Notes: generated by a model from the sequence alone, not told the origin. Shown: positions 1 through 12,775, numbered from the stretch's first letter. The stretch is 64,000 nucleotides of DNA from Nipponacmea schrenckii (GCA_030562195.1 CM060202.1:32168599-32232598), one strand, 5' to 3'. Numbers and translations: made by a program.

Positions 1-1374
1 TTTGCTGGTCTCCCACAACTGATATAACAGACTGTTCATCTTCACAGGTTGAGGGAGGATTGTTTGCTGCACTTTCACCTGAGGACTTCTTGCAGAATTC
101 AGAACAACTGGTATGATCGCCAAAAACATGATAAATACAGTTTTTAATGTCATGAACTAATTTCTTACAAGCCAAGGGTCTGTTTTCTTAAGAAGACCTC
201 ATGCGAATAGCACATCGAACAGCAGACACGATTCGTATTCTGGTCTGCAAAGTCAACTTTCCTCTTCCCTTCAGATTTGGTAATCTGTCAACCAATTTTT
301 CCAAGCTGCTTCTGAGGCATTTACATGCATGATTTGCACATTCCAGCTTAGCGACATGAGGACCCCAAACAAATTGGTACAGATTCCTGTATTCTAGCAT
401 ACACAGAACTATCCCCATCTGCAACAAGGCGCATGTAGCGAACTCCATGATCCTTCTCAGCATTCAGAAATCCTTCAACAATTACATCTGCCTCCATAGC
501 TTGACTGGACTCATCCCAGTTTTTGAAACACTCATGTTGACCAGGATCTTTTTGTCGACTCTCTGCTAAGGAACATGTGTAGCAGTATTTGTTGCGGATG
601 CCAATATGTAGCAACTTCCGAGTCACTTGTCCAATAATGATGCCCACACCTCCAAGAGCATTATAGGAATGCTTATGGCTTTTCTTGCTCCATCCACCAT
701 CACAAACAACTGTTATAGCAGGAACACCTTGATAGTAGTCATTCCTACCTTCAGCTAGCCTTTTTTCCTCAGCTCCAGCAGCCAACATGTCTTCTTTAAG
801 AACATTGTACCACCAGTTACCAATTTCCTGTTCAATGGCAGTGAATGTGGGCTGTGACATTGATTGTTCCAAGGCATTTAGATAAATGATTTAGACCACT
901 TCCAGTCACCATGGTTCCCCAAACAGCTCTCAAGTTGATGTCGTATCTTTTCAGACCCGAAGAGGATGTTGTTTTTTTAGACGTTGACAACTGAAACAAC
1001 TGACGACATCCCTGACATTCAGCTTGCATAATGGAAGCCAATCCAAGTCTCTGTTTTTCTGCCACCAATTTAACAACAGGACGGTTGACCAATGCACACA
1101 TTTGTGCCTTAGAGCACAATGCAGTATGCATTGTAATTTCGGACACATGTTTCTGAAGTTGGTCTAAGTCAATTATTCTGTACCCATCAAACACCTGTGT
1201 TTTCTTAAACTTTAAGTTAAGACCTGAACCTTTAGATACAGAATAATTCAGCAAACTTTGTGGTATGTTCAAAATGTCATTAACGTTGATCTTCAACTTG
1301 ATTGGCCGACGTTTACAATGTAAACCAGAAGGTCGATTAAATTTTCGAACTTTTCGAAAACGATTTATTGCCAT
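1..1374 (-). pseudogene. Mutator-like (MULE-type) transposase, broken, runs off left edge
   Basis: The minus strand encodes, in three successive frames, a protein I recognise as the Mutator-like transposase domain family common in mollusc and cnidarian genomes. The N-terminal part (1374 to about 870) begins MAINRFRKVRKF and has a CxxC pair (AECQGC). The middle (872-348) has CDGGWSKKSHKHSYNALGG, a CYTCSLAES segment and VADGDSSVYARI, carrying the expected acidic catalytic positions. The third part (463-188) has AKLECANHACKCLRSSLEKL. Frames change near 870-890 and near 365-375, and an in-frame TAA at 188-190 interrupts the continuation (ENRPLACKKLVHDIKN), which stays open to the window edge. Two frameshifts and a stop make this a dead copy. 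Family assignment is from recognition; the C-terminus lies outside the window. Confidence 0.75.
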
Positions 1375-1425
1375 TCTTTAGATGTAGTTTGAAAGCAACA
1401 GATTCTGATATTGTGCAAAAACTCC

Positions 1426-1785
1426 ACCAAAATTTAACTTCCTGTTTCCAGTACAGGAGTGTTGAATAGAATCAAAACGCGAAGAAAGCCCTCACATCTC
1501 AAAATCTATCACAACACCCTGCAAGTGGTCATGGATTCTTCTAGTACGATACCAAAATTTAACTTCCTGTTTCCAGTACAGGAATGTTGAATAGAATCAA
1601 AACGCGAAGAAAGCCCTCACATCTCAAAATCTATCACAACACCCTGCAAGTGGTCATGGATTCTTCTAGTACGGTACCAAAATTTAACTTCCTGTTTCTA
1701 GTACAGGAGTGTTGAATAGAATCAAAACGCGAAGAAAGCCCTCACATCTCAAAATCTATCACAACACCCTGCAAGTGGTCATGGA
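1426..1785. repeat. 125-bp tandem repeat, 2.9 copies
   Basis: Units start at 1426, 1551 and 1676 with the sequence accaaaatttaacttcctg, giving a period of exactly 125 bp. The units differ at only a few positions and the last one stops at gtggtcatgga. The array sits between the Mutator-like and SGNH-like fragments. Confidence 0.95.
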
Positions 1786-1831
1786 TAATCTTCAAACCAA
1801 GAAGCTGGTATTAGTCCAGCAAAGAGGACCT

Positions 1832-2590
1832 TCACTGACTACAGTCCCAACAATCCTTAATAACTTGGCAGGTAATCTTTTTCATCCATACTTTGGACAG
1901 CAGACCTGCAGGATGAATTCCATCTTTATAAAGATTGAAAGCATAAGATTGTTTGGTCTTGGAAGAAGAGGAGGTGTCGCAGGAGTTCTTTTTTGTGGCT
2001 TTTTTTTACAGTCTATAAAGGTCCACACAGAAATTTGGAGAATGACAACAAATTGATAAATTCAGATCATGGATGATGGTGTTTAATTCCAAAATCTGAT
2101 TCAGCAACTGTTTGTCCTGATCTTCAAAAACTGAGGGATCTTTATGTTTTTTGTACTGATTCCAATGAGAAATTGAGTAAACAGGAACTTCTAAAAATGT
2201 AACTTTGGTACCGGGAAATGACTTGAATAACTCGACAATCTCCTGATATTTCTGAGCTATAGTTTGGACAGTGGAATTGTCCATGGACACTAAACTAATA
2301 TAGCCAGATTTATCACGAGATGTTAAGTCACAAGTTCCTAGCCAAATATACACTGATAGAGGTCCTCTTTTCTCTACTTCGTCGGCCAAATTTACTTGTA
2401 GCCACTCCAAAGCCTGACACACCTTCCTTCCCCCTCGACCACGAATCAAAATGTCATTTTCTACCTTGGAACAACCCGTAGATGTTAAATGGTTGCCTTT
2501 ACTGTCCGACAACAACAGTGGTGTCATTCGTTGTTGCCCAGATGGTAGCTCAATATCTTTCTGCAGATATTTCAACAATTTTCTTTCCAT
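1832..2590 (-). pseudogene. SGNH/GDSL-hydrolase-like protein, frameshifted
   Basis: The first 194 residues (2590-2006) start MERKLLKYLQKDIELPSG. They contain LLLSDSKGNHL, which could be block I of an SGNH hydrolase, and YIWLGTCDLTSRD, which resembles block III. After the stop at 2006 another frame on the same strand encodes LYKDGIHPAGLLSKVW (DGIHP at 1911-1924), the D-x-x-H block V expected at the end of this fold, and ends at 1832. A frameshift near 2006 therefore splits the domain. Such proteins often accompany mollusc and cnidarian transposons, so it may belong with the nearby Mutator-like element; that link is inference. Confidence 0.5.
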
Positions 2591-2679
2591 TTTGGCGCCT
2601 ATTAATTCTTTCAGAGGTTCTAGAATAAGTGTTTGTTCTCACCAGAATTCTGCATGTAAAGAACGAGAAAACGCGTGAC

Positions 2680-4690
2680 CGGCCTTTTTATAGTCTACGC
2701 ACCCCTGTTATAATTGTCCGATACAATCTGGCAATAGTTTCGGAATCTAAGCCCAAGCCTATACGTCTGTATTAAGTCTTTGCATCTTCTTACAGGTAGG
2801 CTACTTTCTATCTAACATCACTACAGGAGTTATATATAACTGTTTGTGTATAGATTTCTTCAATTCAGTATGATTTAACATGTTGAGGGTTATTTGCTGC
2901 TTCATCACCTGCATGAACTCCATTTTCTTACTAGACCCACTCTAGGCTCCGAGTCTATTTGGGAGCTTTTTATGACTAGCCTAGTAGTACAAAGGAATCC
3001 TTTGAGTTTTATCAAAGAAGGTGGAAAATGGTGTTGCTTATAAGTGCCTAGTTTTGTTAAGCAGCTCTGTGTATAGACAGGGGGGCCAAGGGATGTAGCC
3101 TAGGCCTGCATTTTATTTCAAGTTTTTTTCAGCTGAAACCTTCGGACTAATGGAATACACAACTGTCCATCCATACAATAATAAAATATTTGTTTGGCAT
3201 TCAAAAGTTCGACAAACTTATAGATTTCCTTCCCAAATCTTTTATACAAAGCTTTGAAATGGATATGATGAAAAAAAAATTGTTTTTTAAACTATTTTGT
3301 CGCTTATTTTTGGATAGCAACCATGACATAATGGTCACGTGATGTTATTGGCAGGTAATAGGGTGCTATTTTCGGATAACATCATTTTTTTGTATTAATT
3401 AATAATCACATCAACAAATATTTTTTTGAATGACTTATAAGCCAAACTTTGCCCTTGATTTCTATATACACACTGACAACTGCTAGATTACATGTATTTT
3501 TTCAAATGTCACAAATTTTAGCACAGGAAGAGCCCTAGCACTTCAGTAATCCACATACGCTAAAAATATAGTTCGCTATTTATTTATTTGTGTGGACAGG
3601 TTTTTAATTGTTTCTTCCTTAATGTTGACTTTTATTTATTTTGCTCCGTTTTATAAACCGTACTTTCGAAAAAAGAAAATTAAATTGTCTTTTCTTGCAA
3701 TTGCGTATTTGTACATGTGAAGTGGACACGAAGGGTGATGAAGATTGAACCGAGTGTGCACTAAATAACATTGATTTGTTATGTTTAAATTTGATTTAAA
3801 AAATGAACAGGTATCATCATCGCAATCTACTGACACCAAATGAGCAATAACACACATTGGCAGGTAAATAGGTCAGTTTAATAACTTGCGTTTGTGTTAT
3901 ATCTGCATTTCGGGGCATGTTCGTTTTGTTGGTGAATCCGCCATTTTGTTTACAGTGTTATGGATGGATGATAACTTTGTTCAATTGTGCTTCTATCTCA
4001 ATGTATTTTGATAAAATAAGCTTCGACTGTTGCGGTTGGATTATGTGGGATTATGTACAAGTAAGTTTGAGAGTGTTCAGTTTTGTCGTTATCGTTATCT
4101 ATGGGAGTTAGTAATTTGATTTTTTTCACTATTTTGACTCAGAAAATTTGGGGTCATCAAGTGCACATTGAAGTTTAAAGGCATTGCTCCATCAAATTTT
4201 GATTTTGATGTTAATCTGCTCATTTTGGAACTTTGTATCCATGGACCCCATGTCGTGCTTAGAAATAAATTTTGAGAAAATTTTCATCAATTTTCAAAAT
4301 GGCTGAGGTTTACCTTGCCCTTAATGAAAAAGTTCAATTTGTCTTTTTCTTCTGATGGTGGGTCGACCACGCCTGACGAATCGTCTCCACGTGCACCCAT
4401 TTTTCTAAGCCCATCACTAATTTCTTCTAATTTCTAATTCGGTACTAACTGGAAGAGTCTAAATGTCTATACTCATGGAAAACCACGCTCTGCTACCAAA
4501 AATGTTTCTGACTACACAGACTAAAAGCGAAACTAGTTATAAGAAATAAGCACTAATCTAATCTAAGTTTGTTTATTCCGCCATATTCTATTCATCGTAC
4601 ATTTTTTCTACACTCATTCGGTAACACCGATCAAAAAACAACATAACAAACATTCGGAAACATTCGTTCATTCTAAAACATTCAGAACAG
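2680..4690. other. Intergenic stretch, no gene seen
   Basis: AT-rich sequence with short homopolymers and no open frame that looks like protein or resembles a mobile-element domain. Short open frames near 3.65-4.1 kb have low-complexity composition and no recognisable motif. Confidence 0.6.
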
Positions 4691-4694
4691 TCCG

Positions 4695-5575
4695 TCTCTA
4701 CAAATGCATCACTGACAAGGGGAAACCGAGTTGGGGAAACCGAGTTGAAAAATCCGAATGTTCATCTCGTGAAAACAACTGAGATGCAATGAACGTCGCG
4801 CATTAATTGGTAATGTCAGCATATATTGGAAGGATGATTAGACTTTACTTGAATCTACCGTGGAAAAAAGAATCCCTCTCACATCGTCCCTTCCCTTATC
4901 ATGCCTTCCTGATTTGGTTCCGATCTATTACCTCAATTGGTAAGGGGAAATATGGGAAGACACCTGTAAATTCCAATTCGACACAGTTTGCAGTAACAGA
5001 AGGGAATAGTGTTTGTATCATATTCGAATACCGTTCGTCGTGTCGTGACTTTCTCTGTATTCCACTGTATAGGTAATTTCTAACCATCGTGAATCATACT
5101 TCTTCTAAAGTGGTGTTTTTAAGAATCATAAGGTGAGGAGGAACAACAGGGGTCCTAAAACTTTGCGGTCTGAAGGTGGTGGGCCAAATGGGTACAGGCG
5201 TTGTCCATTCCGTGTGTGCTATGGTCACCAGCTCTATCTGGTTATTCTTTTGATCAAACGGAGGAAGGGACATAACTCAATATAAACTGGTTTTAAACCA
5301 GACCACAGTGCACCAAGCAATTTGTTATAGTCTAAGTCTATCCATACAAAACAACACACAGGATTCGTTGTTAAAATCTTTATCGAAAATATAAATAGCC
5401 AAATTTATAAAAATATATTTCATAACTAATAATCATAAAAATTCAAATATTTGATACAGATTCGTCGCTGTTGTCGGTCCATAAAAATCTTGAGGTCAAT
5501 AATATTCTGAACCTAACCTCAGGGTCAATCATACTTTGAACTCTGATCCGGGGTCAATCATATTCTATCCTGGAT
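4695..5575 (-). repeat. Conserved 3' flank of gene M (copy 1)
   Basis: This stretch matches the sequence downstream of gene M copies 2, 3, 4 and 6 and the orphan block at 19.3 kb. It includes a segment beginning gagttatgtcccttcctccg (in gene orientation), a run ending near the cattaccaattaatgcgcg motif and the gacaaggggaaacc tail. Within it, frames reading about 62 and 89 residues are open in several copies but overlap on opposite strands and lack consistent starts, so I do not call a protein. Confidence 0.8.
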
Positions 5576-6165
5576 TTAATCTGAAGCTTGAGAAGATTTA
5601 GATCTAAAACAACATGTTAATGACGTCACGAATCTTGTCTTTAGTGATTTTAAACTTCTTCTAAATCTTTGGAATCTTGTGACTTTAATTCCTGGAAAAA
5701 AAATAAAACATGTAGTTAACAAACCCTAATGCTTTTAATTTGTGACCTGGGCCAGTGCTTTTATTAAACTACGTTCTTCAACACTATCCAACACTACTCT
5801 GAACTTTAAGTAAGAATTTTAGCAAGAACTTTATTTCTAATTCAAAACTAACCTGTTTCAGAAGAATTACTCTGGAATTCATGATTTCCATGTTCAGCAC
5901 CAAAATCTAAAGAGTCTAGAAGATCTTGAAGTATTGAAGCTGCGATTGTATTGGAGTTAACATCTAGCTGGTGTTGAAGTGGTTTTATGAGATATTTAGA
6001 AAGATCTACTGGCGATTGAATCAAATAAACAGACAGATCTATCTCGGGATTTCTATTTTTGAGTTTTATCATCAGTTCTTTTTCTGTAGGCGTAACTCTT
6101 TTGGGAATTGGAACGATATCAGTAGTCGTACTTGTAACCGTATTTGCAGAATCCGTTGTTGACAT
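5576..6165 (-). CDS. Gene M copy 1, unknown small spliced protein
   Basis: The main coding exon runs from the ATG at 6165 to 5853, ending at CAG|gttag. The last exon starts at 5691 after a pyrimidine-rich ccag. Joining them directly gives 142 aa ending at the TAA at 5576. The upstream acceptor is at 6171 and the non-coding exon 1 ends at 6392 (AAAGAG|gtgagt), giving a 221-nt intron. The optional exon (5747-5803) carries a 5-nt deletion relative to the other copies, so including it brings an early stop; only the arginine-rich C-terminal form is open here. It differs from the family by QG to KR in the VPIP region. Function is unknown. Confidence 0.6.
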
Positions 6166-6516
6166 TTTTCCTATAAGATAAATAAAATGTTATTTTTAAC
6201 AAGTTCAAAAACATAGTGACCAAACTATCTGAAAATATTTAGATCTCGTTCGCATTTAACAAAATGTAGCTTAGAAACTGTATGGAAACATATTTCTATT
6301 TTTGTGTCTTTAAAAACTGACAAAATTTACCTTAGAATTTGACTATTTTTTGATAAAACTCAAACGCCATAAAAATACAATAAAAACTCACCTCTTTATC
6401 ACAAAATTCGTGAAAAAAATCAGGAAATTTGTTGAAATGTGATGAAAATGTAGTTGAATGTGGAATCTGTGTTGTTTCTGGTTGTAATACAGAACAATCA
6501 GTGATGATAATGGTTA

Positions 6517-6602
6517 TGACGTCATAGTAACAATTACGTTACGTTATCGAAGTACAGTACAGTTTTCTATTTTTAACTTTTAAAAACTCAAAATTTTTAT
6601 AC
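6517..6602 (-). promoter_or_regulatory. Gene M copy 1 promoter: CRE palindrome and TATA-like box
   Basis: TGACGTCA at 6517-6524 is a perfect CREB/ATF-type palindrome, and TATAAAAA at 6595-6602 (minus strand) is a good TATA box. The same pair sits upstream of copies 2, 3, 4 and 7. Spacing puts the CRE downstream of the TATA box, possibly near or just after the transcription start. Role inferred from motifs only. Confidence 0.5.
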
Positions 6603-6639
6603 TGTTTTAGCCTTTTTCATAATTATAATAAATGATAAA

Positions 6640-7060
6640 TATATAATATTTTACATGGGTCAGAATTAGGCCCAATACATAAGGACAAGGCCCTGTCTCA
6701 CATTCTGCCCCTTGGGCCATACATTGGGGAAAAAAAGGGAAAATACACAATACTTCAATATACAATTCGTCTAAAAGTACGCAAGTACAGTGCATCAAAT
6801 GGACAGATCTATGTTCCGGCGATTAAGTACATGACCACAAAAACTATATTTCATTTCAAGGTACAATTCGCTTTAAAATACACAATATATATATACATGT
6901 GTATAAAATGGACGGATTTATCTCTCGGTGATCATGTACATGACCGCAAAAACCAAGGAATAGACTAGTACACGTGCATGAGACGATCAGACATCCAAAT
7001 ACATATACAGTATAGACAAAAAAAAAAAAAAGTTGCCAAAGAGTCAGTACATGTGTTGCG
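6640..7060 (-). repeat. Subrepeat array upstream of gene M copy 1
   Basis: Roughly 105-bp subrepeats carry the recurring words gcggtcatgtacatgatc, gatcgccgga, gatctgtccattt and a gtgtatttt boundary. The same array precedes copies 2, 3, 4 and 7 and appears inverted downstream of copies 3 and 4. Confidence 0.75.
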
Positions 7061-7384
7061 AGAGGGCTACCCAACCCTACTCCATTTTATGTTCTTATTT
7101 TCCTCTGGAGGGGGAGGTAGGATTTGTCCATGCTCCAGACCAGCTTCAGGATGTTTACTCATCCCCCGAGAGTAATAATTTAGATTTTCAAAATGGTTCA
7201 AGTTAGGCCAAAATAGAATTCGTTGGTGAAACAATTTGTGATATACCTATGGGAAAGGGAAAAATAAAATTAATAATTTACTTGAATCATTGAATCATGG
7301 AGAAACACAATTGTTAAGATAGTTATTAGTAAGTAAGCCTATAGTTGGTGAAAAGAATACCTGTGTAACAGGAAGTATGCTTAT

Positions 7385-8690
7385 GCTAATGAAAGATTAT
7401 TAAGAATCATCATTCGAAAAGTTTTAAAATCTGATGCTGATTTGAAATTTTCGTCTAGACCATTCCATAAAATTGATCCTTTGTATTTAATACTTTGTTT
7501 AATCAAATTGATTCGTGGTTTTTGCACCACAAGTTTTGAATTTATGCTAGAATAAGGCGTCTGTTTATAGTTAAAGAGGCTTGAAAGGTAGGAAGGAGAC
7601 TAGTTGTTTAGAGTTTTATACATAAATTTATACGAATTAAAATGATGTCTGGTTTTAATGTCAAAAATATTAAGCCTTTTAAGATTCAGTGAAAAATCAA
7701 TATTATACTTAGAACCAAGAATTAATTTAAAAGCAATTTTGTGTTGCCTATGTAAAATATCGGCCAATGCAATGTCGTGCGAATCCCAAATAGTCGAACA
7801 ATAATCCAAATATAACTGAAAGTGACATTTATAAAAAATAGATCTATAGTTTTCAGGCATGATCCTTCTTAACTGTCGCAGTTGAAATAACTTAGTATTT
7901 AAAATTTTAACAACGAACTTTACGTGTGGAGTCCATGAGAGATTTTGATACACCTAGTAATTTAAAGTTTTCAACTTGTTCAATAAATTGATTATTAAGT
8001 TCAATTGATAAATCTGCTGAATATCTTATTTTTTGAGCAGTTGTAATTAACATACATTTGGTTTTATTTTCATTTAAAATCATGACATTAAAAGAACACC
8101 AGTTTAAGATTGCATCAGTATCTTCTTGCAATTTATTTTAATCGTATGTCAGTAACCGATTTACCAGAAGTATAAATCGTAGTATCATCCGCAAAAAGAT
8201 CACAGTCAGAGTTAATATGCAATGGTAAATCATTAATATAACGATTAAACAACAAAGGACCTAAAATTGATCCTTGTGGTACTCCATCATTTATACTGCG
8301 AGAAGACGAAAGAGTTTCATTGACGTAACAACGCTTTCGATAAGAACTATTTATGAAGGTTATTAATTCATTCGAAAAATTGTATAGTTTTAGTTTTTCA
8401 ATAACTATCTCATGGGTATCATAGCAAAGTTGCTTTTGTAAAATCAAGGAAAATAAAACCAACCATAAGATTATCATTTACTGCATCATAAACGTTTTCA
8501 ATTATGTTAGTCAGAGCTGTTTGACAAGAACTATTAGACCTAAAACCAGATTGGTGCGAATACAATAACTTATTATTATTTAAGAAATTATTTATATGTT
8601 TTGAATAATGTCTTTCAAGCGGTTTAGAAACCCTAGATAATACATAAATTGGTCTATAATTATAGGGTCAGATTTAGCGCCGGATTTATA
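7385..8690 (-). mobile_element. LINE-A fragment: reverse transcriptase with frameshifts
   Basis: The minus strand encodes the RT palm with GVPQGSILGPLLFN and LFADDTTIYTSGKS, followed by a C-terminal region with YLDYCSTIWDSHDIA. It is broken by a frameshift near 8131, by a small deletion after FKLLGV and by further frame changes toward 8.5 kb. The fuller copy at 51.4-53.6 kb shows the parent. The RT motifs place it in the CR1/Jockey superfamily of non-LTR elements; exact clade uncertain. 3' sequence (7.1-7.4 kb) continues as the conserved spacer linking LINE-A to the gene M array. Confidence 0.8.
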
Positions 8691-8734
8691 CACATTGTTA
8701 ATTTTTCTATCCGCCTTTGGAAATTCCAGCGATT

Positions 8735-8980
8735 GGTATACGTAATGTAGCGGTTGTCCTCTCTCAAGAAAGTTATGCGTCTTTTTAAACACTTGATGCC
8801 AATTTTCGACTCGGAATGGCAGCTGGACTCGACATCCGTTTAAGAAGGTTATAATGTTATTTATTTGATATATTACGGTAGGCCATGATTTGAAACGCAT
8901 TGGTTTTGTTTTCATGAATCATCCAGATTGGAAACTTACCATTATTAATTGCATGAAGTATGTAAATTTTTTCTCGCTAT
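8735..8980 (-). repeat. Block P fragment
   Basis: Contains the shared segment with acgtaatgtagcggttgtcc, the gacatccgtttaagaagg word and the aacttaccattattaattgc word. It matches 10.4-10.95, 19.87-20.44, 38.74-39.5 and 41.3-42.0 kb. Confidence 0.8.
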
Positions 8981-10216
8981 GATTAGACATTGAATTTATC
9001 TCCCTGTATTGTTGAATTACCTCCCTTGGAGAATGTTACCGTTCTGTGATGACACATAAAGTATCACTTCCGGTTTGGATTTTTTATTCTAAAAGGGTTC
9101 TAATTATGCTTGATAGTATATATATATAGCTTTTGTACTGATTTCTTACATACACCGGAAGCTGGGTGACCCAACGCGGTTCTTAAAAACCGGAAGTTCT
9201 CACGCAAGAACCGGAAGTGGTAGAAATCTTTTTATGATGCGTTTTTTTTTCTATAGACGACTTCTCTATATTCTGTTATTTTCAAAACGATCGGATAATT
9301 AGCAACAAAGTTATGCAATTATGCATATTATTATTATGCAATTACTAACTACTGATGCGTAAAAATTTTTGGTTATAAATATTCATTTTCTATTCCAGTA
9401 CGTATCTTATCGTATTTTTCAAACCAAATGTCTATACCATTTTCGAGTTGGGCTAGGGAGCTTCCCGAAAAAAAAAAGTCTAATGAAAACAAAGAGTGGC
9501 AAATTTCTAATTTGCAACTCAATTATCATTTACTGCATCATAAACGTTTTCAATTGTGTTAGTCAGAGCTGTTTGACAAGAACTATTAGACCTAAAATGA
9601 TTAGACATTGAGTTTATCTCCCTGTATTGTTGAATTACCTCCCTTGGAGAATGTTACCGTTCTGTGATGACACATAAAGTATCACTTCCGGTTTGGATTT
9701 TTTATTCTAAAAGGGTTCTAATTATGCTTGATAGTATATATATATAGCTTTTGTACTGATTTCTTACATACACCGGAAGCTGGGTGACCCAACGCGGTTC
9801 TAAAAAACCGGAAGTTCTCACGCAAGAACCGGAAGTGGTAGAAATCTTTTTATGATGCGTTTTTTTTTTCTATAGGCGACTTCTCTATATTCTGTTATTT
9901 TCAAAACGATCGGATAATTAGCAACAAAGTTATGCAATTATGCATATTATTATTATGCAATTACTAACTACTGATGCGTAAAAATTTTTGGTTATAAATA
10001 TTCATTTTCTATTCCAGTACGTATCTTATCGTATTTTTCAAACCAAATTTCTATACCATTTTCGAGTTGGGCTAGGGAGCTTCCCGAAAAAAAAAAGTCT
10101 AATGAAAACAAAGAGTGGCAAATTTCTAATTTGCCACTCAATAATTATCATTTACTGCATCATAAACGTTTTCAATTGTGTTAGAGCTGTTTGACAAGAA
10201 CTATTAGACCTAAAAC
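8981..10216. repeat. 618-bp tandem duplication of block Q
   Basis: The word gattagacat recurs at 8981 and 9599, and the following 618 bp are nearly identical, including the ccggaagctgggtgaccc region and a short LINE-A piece at the end of each unit. Block Q also occurs singly at 20.67-21.14 and 42.28-43.07 kb. Confidence 0.9.
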
Positions 10217-10950
10217 CAGATTGGTGCGAATACAATAACTTATTATTATTTAAGAAATTATTTTTTGATCAATGTCTTTCAAGCGGTTTAGATACACTAG
10301 ATAATACATAAATTGGTCTATAATTATAGGATCAGATTTTAGCGCCGGATTTTATACACATTGTTAATTTTTCTATCCGCCTTTGGAAATTTGGTATACG
10401 TAATGTAGCGGTTGTCCTCTCTCAAGAACGTTATGCGTCTTTTGAAACACTTGATGCCAATTTTAGACTCGGACTGGCAGCTGGACTCAACATCCGTTTA
10501 AGAAGGTTATAATGTTATTTATTTGATGTATTACGGTAGGCCATGATTTGAAACGCACGAACTACGCAGCAGCCATTTCAAGGTTACTTTTTGACGAGTG
10601 TTCATTCGCATTGATTTTGTTTTCATGAACCATCCAGATTGGAAACTTACCATTATTAATTGCATGAAGTATGTAAATTTTTTCTCGCTATGATTAGACA
10701 TTGAAATTATCTCCCTGTCTTGTTGAATTACCTCCCTTGGAGAAGATATTGCTTGTGAGATCGGTTATCATCATACAGTTATATATAGAAGCCAGAGTGT
10801 CTATTGATCATGTGATTACTGGCCTTTAAGGAGCCTTGTCCACCATTTTAAGTCCGGGAACTTCGCTTGATGTTGAATCTTCATCTACATATGTACTAAA
10901 TGCTTTGTACACAAAAAAGTGTTATAGAGAATGCAATAATTATATTTTTT
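10217..10950 (-). repeat. LINE-A middle fragment followed by block P
   Basis: The piece near 10.20-10.36 kb encodes the LINE-A words KSGAKSDP and LLYSHQSGFR in broken frames on the minus strand. From about 10.38 kb block P follows and leads into the 3' flank of gene M copy 2. The same order, P then LINE-A piece then Q, recurs at 20 and 42 kb. Confidence 0.75.
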
Positions 10951-10951
10951 C

Positions 10952-11825
10952 ATGTCCGTCTCTACGAATGCATCACTGACAAGGGGAAACCGCGTTGAAA
11001 AATCCGAATGTTCATCTCGTGAAAACAAGTGAGATGCAATGAACGTCGCGCATTAATTGGTAATGTCAGCATATATTGGAAGGATGATTAGACTTTACTT
11101 GAATCTACCGTGGAAAAAAGAATCCCTCTCACATCGTCCCTTCCCTTATCATGCCTTCCTGATTTTGTTCCGATCTATTACCTCAATTGGTAAGGGGAAA
11201 TATGGGAAGACACCTGCAAATTCCAATTCGACACAGTTTGTAGTAGAAGAAGAGAATAGTGTTTGTATCATTTTCGAATACCGTTCCTCGTGTTGTGACT
11301 TTCTCAGTATTCCACTGTAAAGGTAATCTCTTACCATCGTGAATCATACTTCTTCTCCAGTGGTGTTTTTCAGAATCATCTGGTGAGGAGAAACAAGAGG
11401 GGTCCTAAAACTTTGCGGGCTAAAGGTGGTGGGCCAAATGGGTACAGGCGTTGTCCATTCCGTGTATGCTATGTTCAGCAGCTCTATCTGGTTATTCTTT
11501 TGATCAAACGGAGGAAGGGACATAACTCAATATAAACTGGTTTTAAACCAGACCACAGTGCACCAAGCAATTTGTTATAGTCTAAGTCTATCCATACAAA
11601 ACAACACACAGGATTCGTTGTTAAAATCTTTATCGAAAATATAAATAGCCAAATTTATAAAAATATATTTCATAACTAATAATCATAAAAATTCAAATAT
11701 TTGATACAGATTCGTCGCTGTTGTCGGTCCATAAAAATCTTGAGGTCAATAATATTCTGAACCTAACCTCAGGGTCAATCATACTTTGAACTCTGATCCG
11801 GGGTCAATCATATTCTATACTGGAT
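10952..11825 (-). repeat. Conserved 3' flank of gene M (copy 2)
   Basis: Near-identical to 4695-5575, starting with the tccgtctctacgaatgcatc word and ending at the gene M stop. No protein is called. Confidence 0.85.
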
Positions 11826-12424
11826 TTAATCTGAAGCTTGAGAAGATTTAGATCGAAAACAACATGTTAATGACGTCACAAATCTTGTCTTTAGTGATTT
11901 TAAACTTCTTCTAAATCTTTGGAATTTTGTGACTTTAATTCCTGAAAAAAAATAATAAAAACATGTAGTTAACAAACCCTACTACTTTTAATTTGTGACC
12001 TGGGCCAGTGCTTTTATTAAACTACGTTCTTCAACACTATCCAACACTACTCTTTTCTGAACTTTAAGTAAGAATTTTAGCAAGAACTTTATTTCTAATT
12101 CAAAACTAACCTGTTTCAGAAGAATTACTCTGGAATTCATGATTTCCATGTTCAGCACCAAAATCTAAAGAGTCTAGAAGATCTTGAAGTATTGGAAGCT
12201 GCTATTGTCTTGGAGTTAACATCTAGCTGGTGTTGAAGTGGTTTTATGAGATATTTAGAAAGATCTACTGGCGATTGAATCAAATAAACAGACAGATCTA
12301 TCTCGGGATTTCTATTTTTGAGTTTTTTCATCAGTTCTTTTTCTGTAGGCGTAACTCCTTGGGGAATTGGAACGATATCAGTAGTCGTACTTGTAACCGT
12401 AGTTGTAGAATCCGTTGTTGACAT
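11826..12424 (-). pseudogene. Gene M copy 2, frameshifted
   Basis: The ATG is at 12424 and the main exon ends at 12111 with CAG|gttag, 314 nt instead of 313 because an extra G sits in the IAAS region (near 12192). This shifts the frame after about residue 78 and ends in NTSRSSRLFRFWC. The optional exon (12000-12061) and the last exon (11941 downward) keep intact splice sites. The last exon has one D to N change in the acidic reading. Probably a recent pseudogene, or a base-calling error next to a gap. Confidence 0.6.
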
Positions 12425-12775
12425 TTTTCCTATAAGATAAATAAAATGTTATTTTCAAAAAGTTCAAAAACATAGTGACCAAACTTTCTGAAAATATTTA
12501 GACCTCGTTCGCATTTAACAAAATGTAGCTTAGAAACTGTATGGAAACATATTTCTATTTTTGTTTCTTTAAAAAATGACAAAATTTACCTTAGAATTTG
12601 ACTATTTTTTGATAAAACTCAAACGCCATAAAAATACAATAAAAACTCACCTCTTTATCACAAAATTCGTGAAAAAAATCAGGAAATTTGTTGAAATGTG
12701 ATGAAAATGTAGTTGAATGTGGAATCTGTGTTGTTTCTGGTTGTAATACAGAACAATCAGTGATGATAATGTTTA

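Noticed and set aside
3651..4111. Short frames of 64-68 residues in the otherwise empty 2.7-4.7-kb stretch
   Set aside because: Low-complexity AT-driven composition, no motif, no repeat copy to compare.
4807..5087. Opposite-strand frames of 62 and 89 residues in the gene M 3' flank, also at 11.1, 19.5 and 41.1 kb
   Set aside because: They recur because the flank is duplicated, overlap on both strands, and differ in length between copies; no domain recognised.
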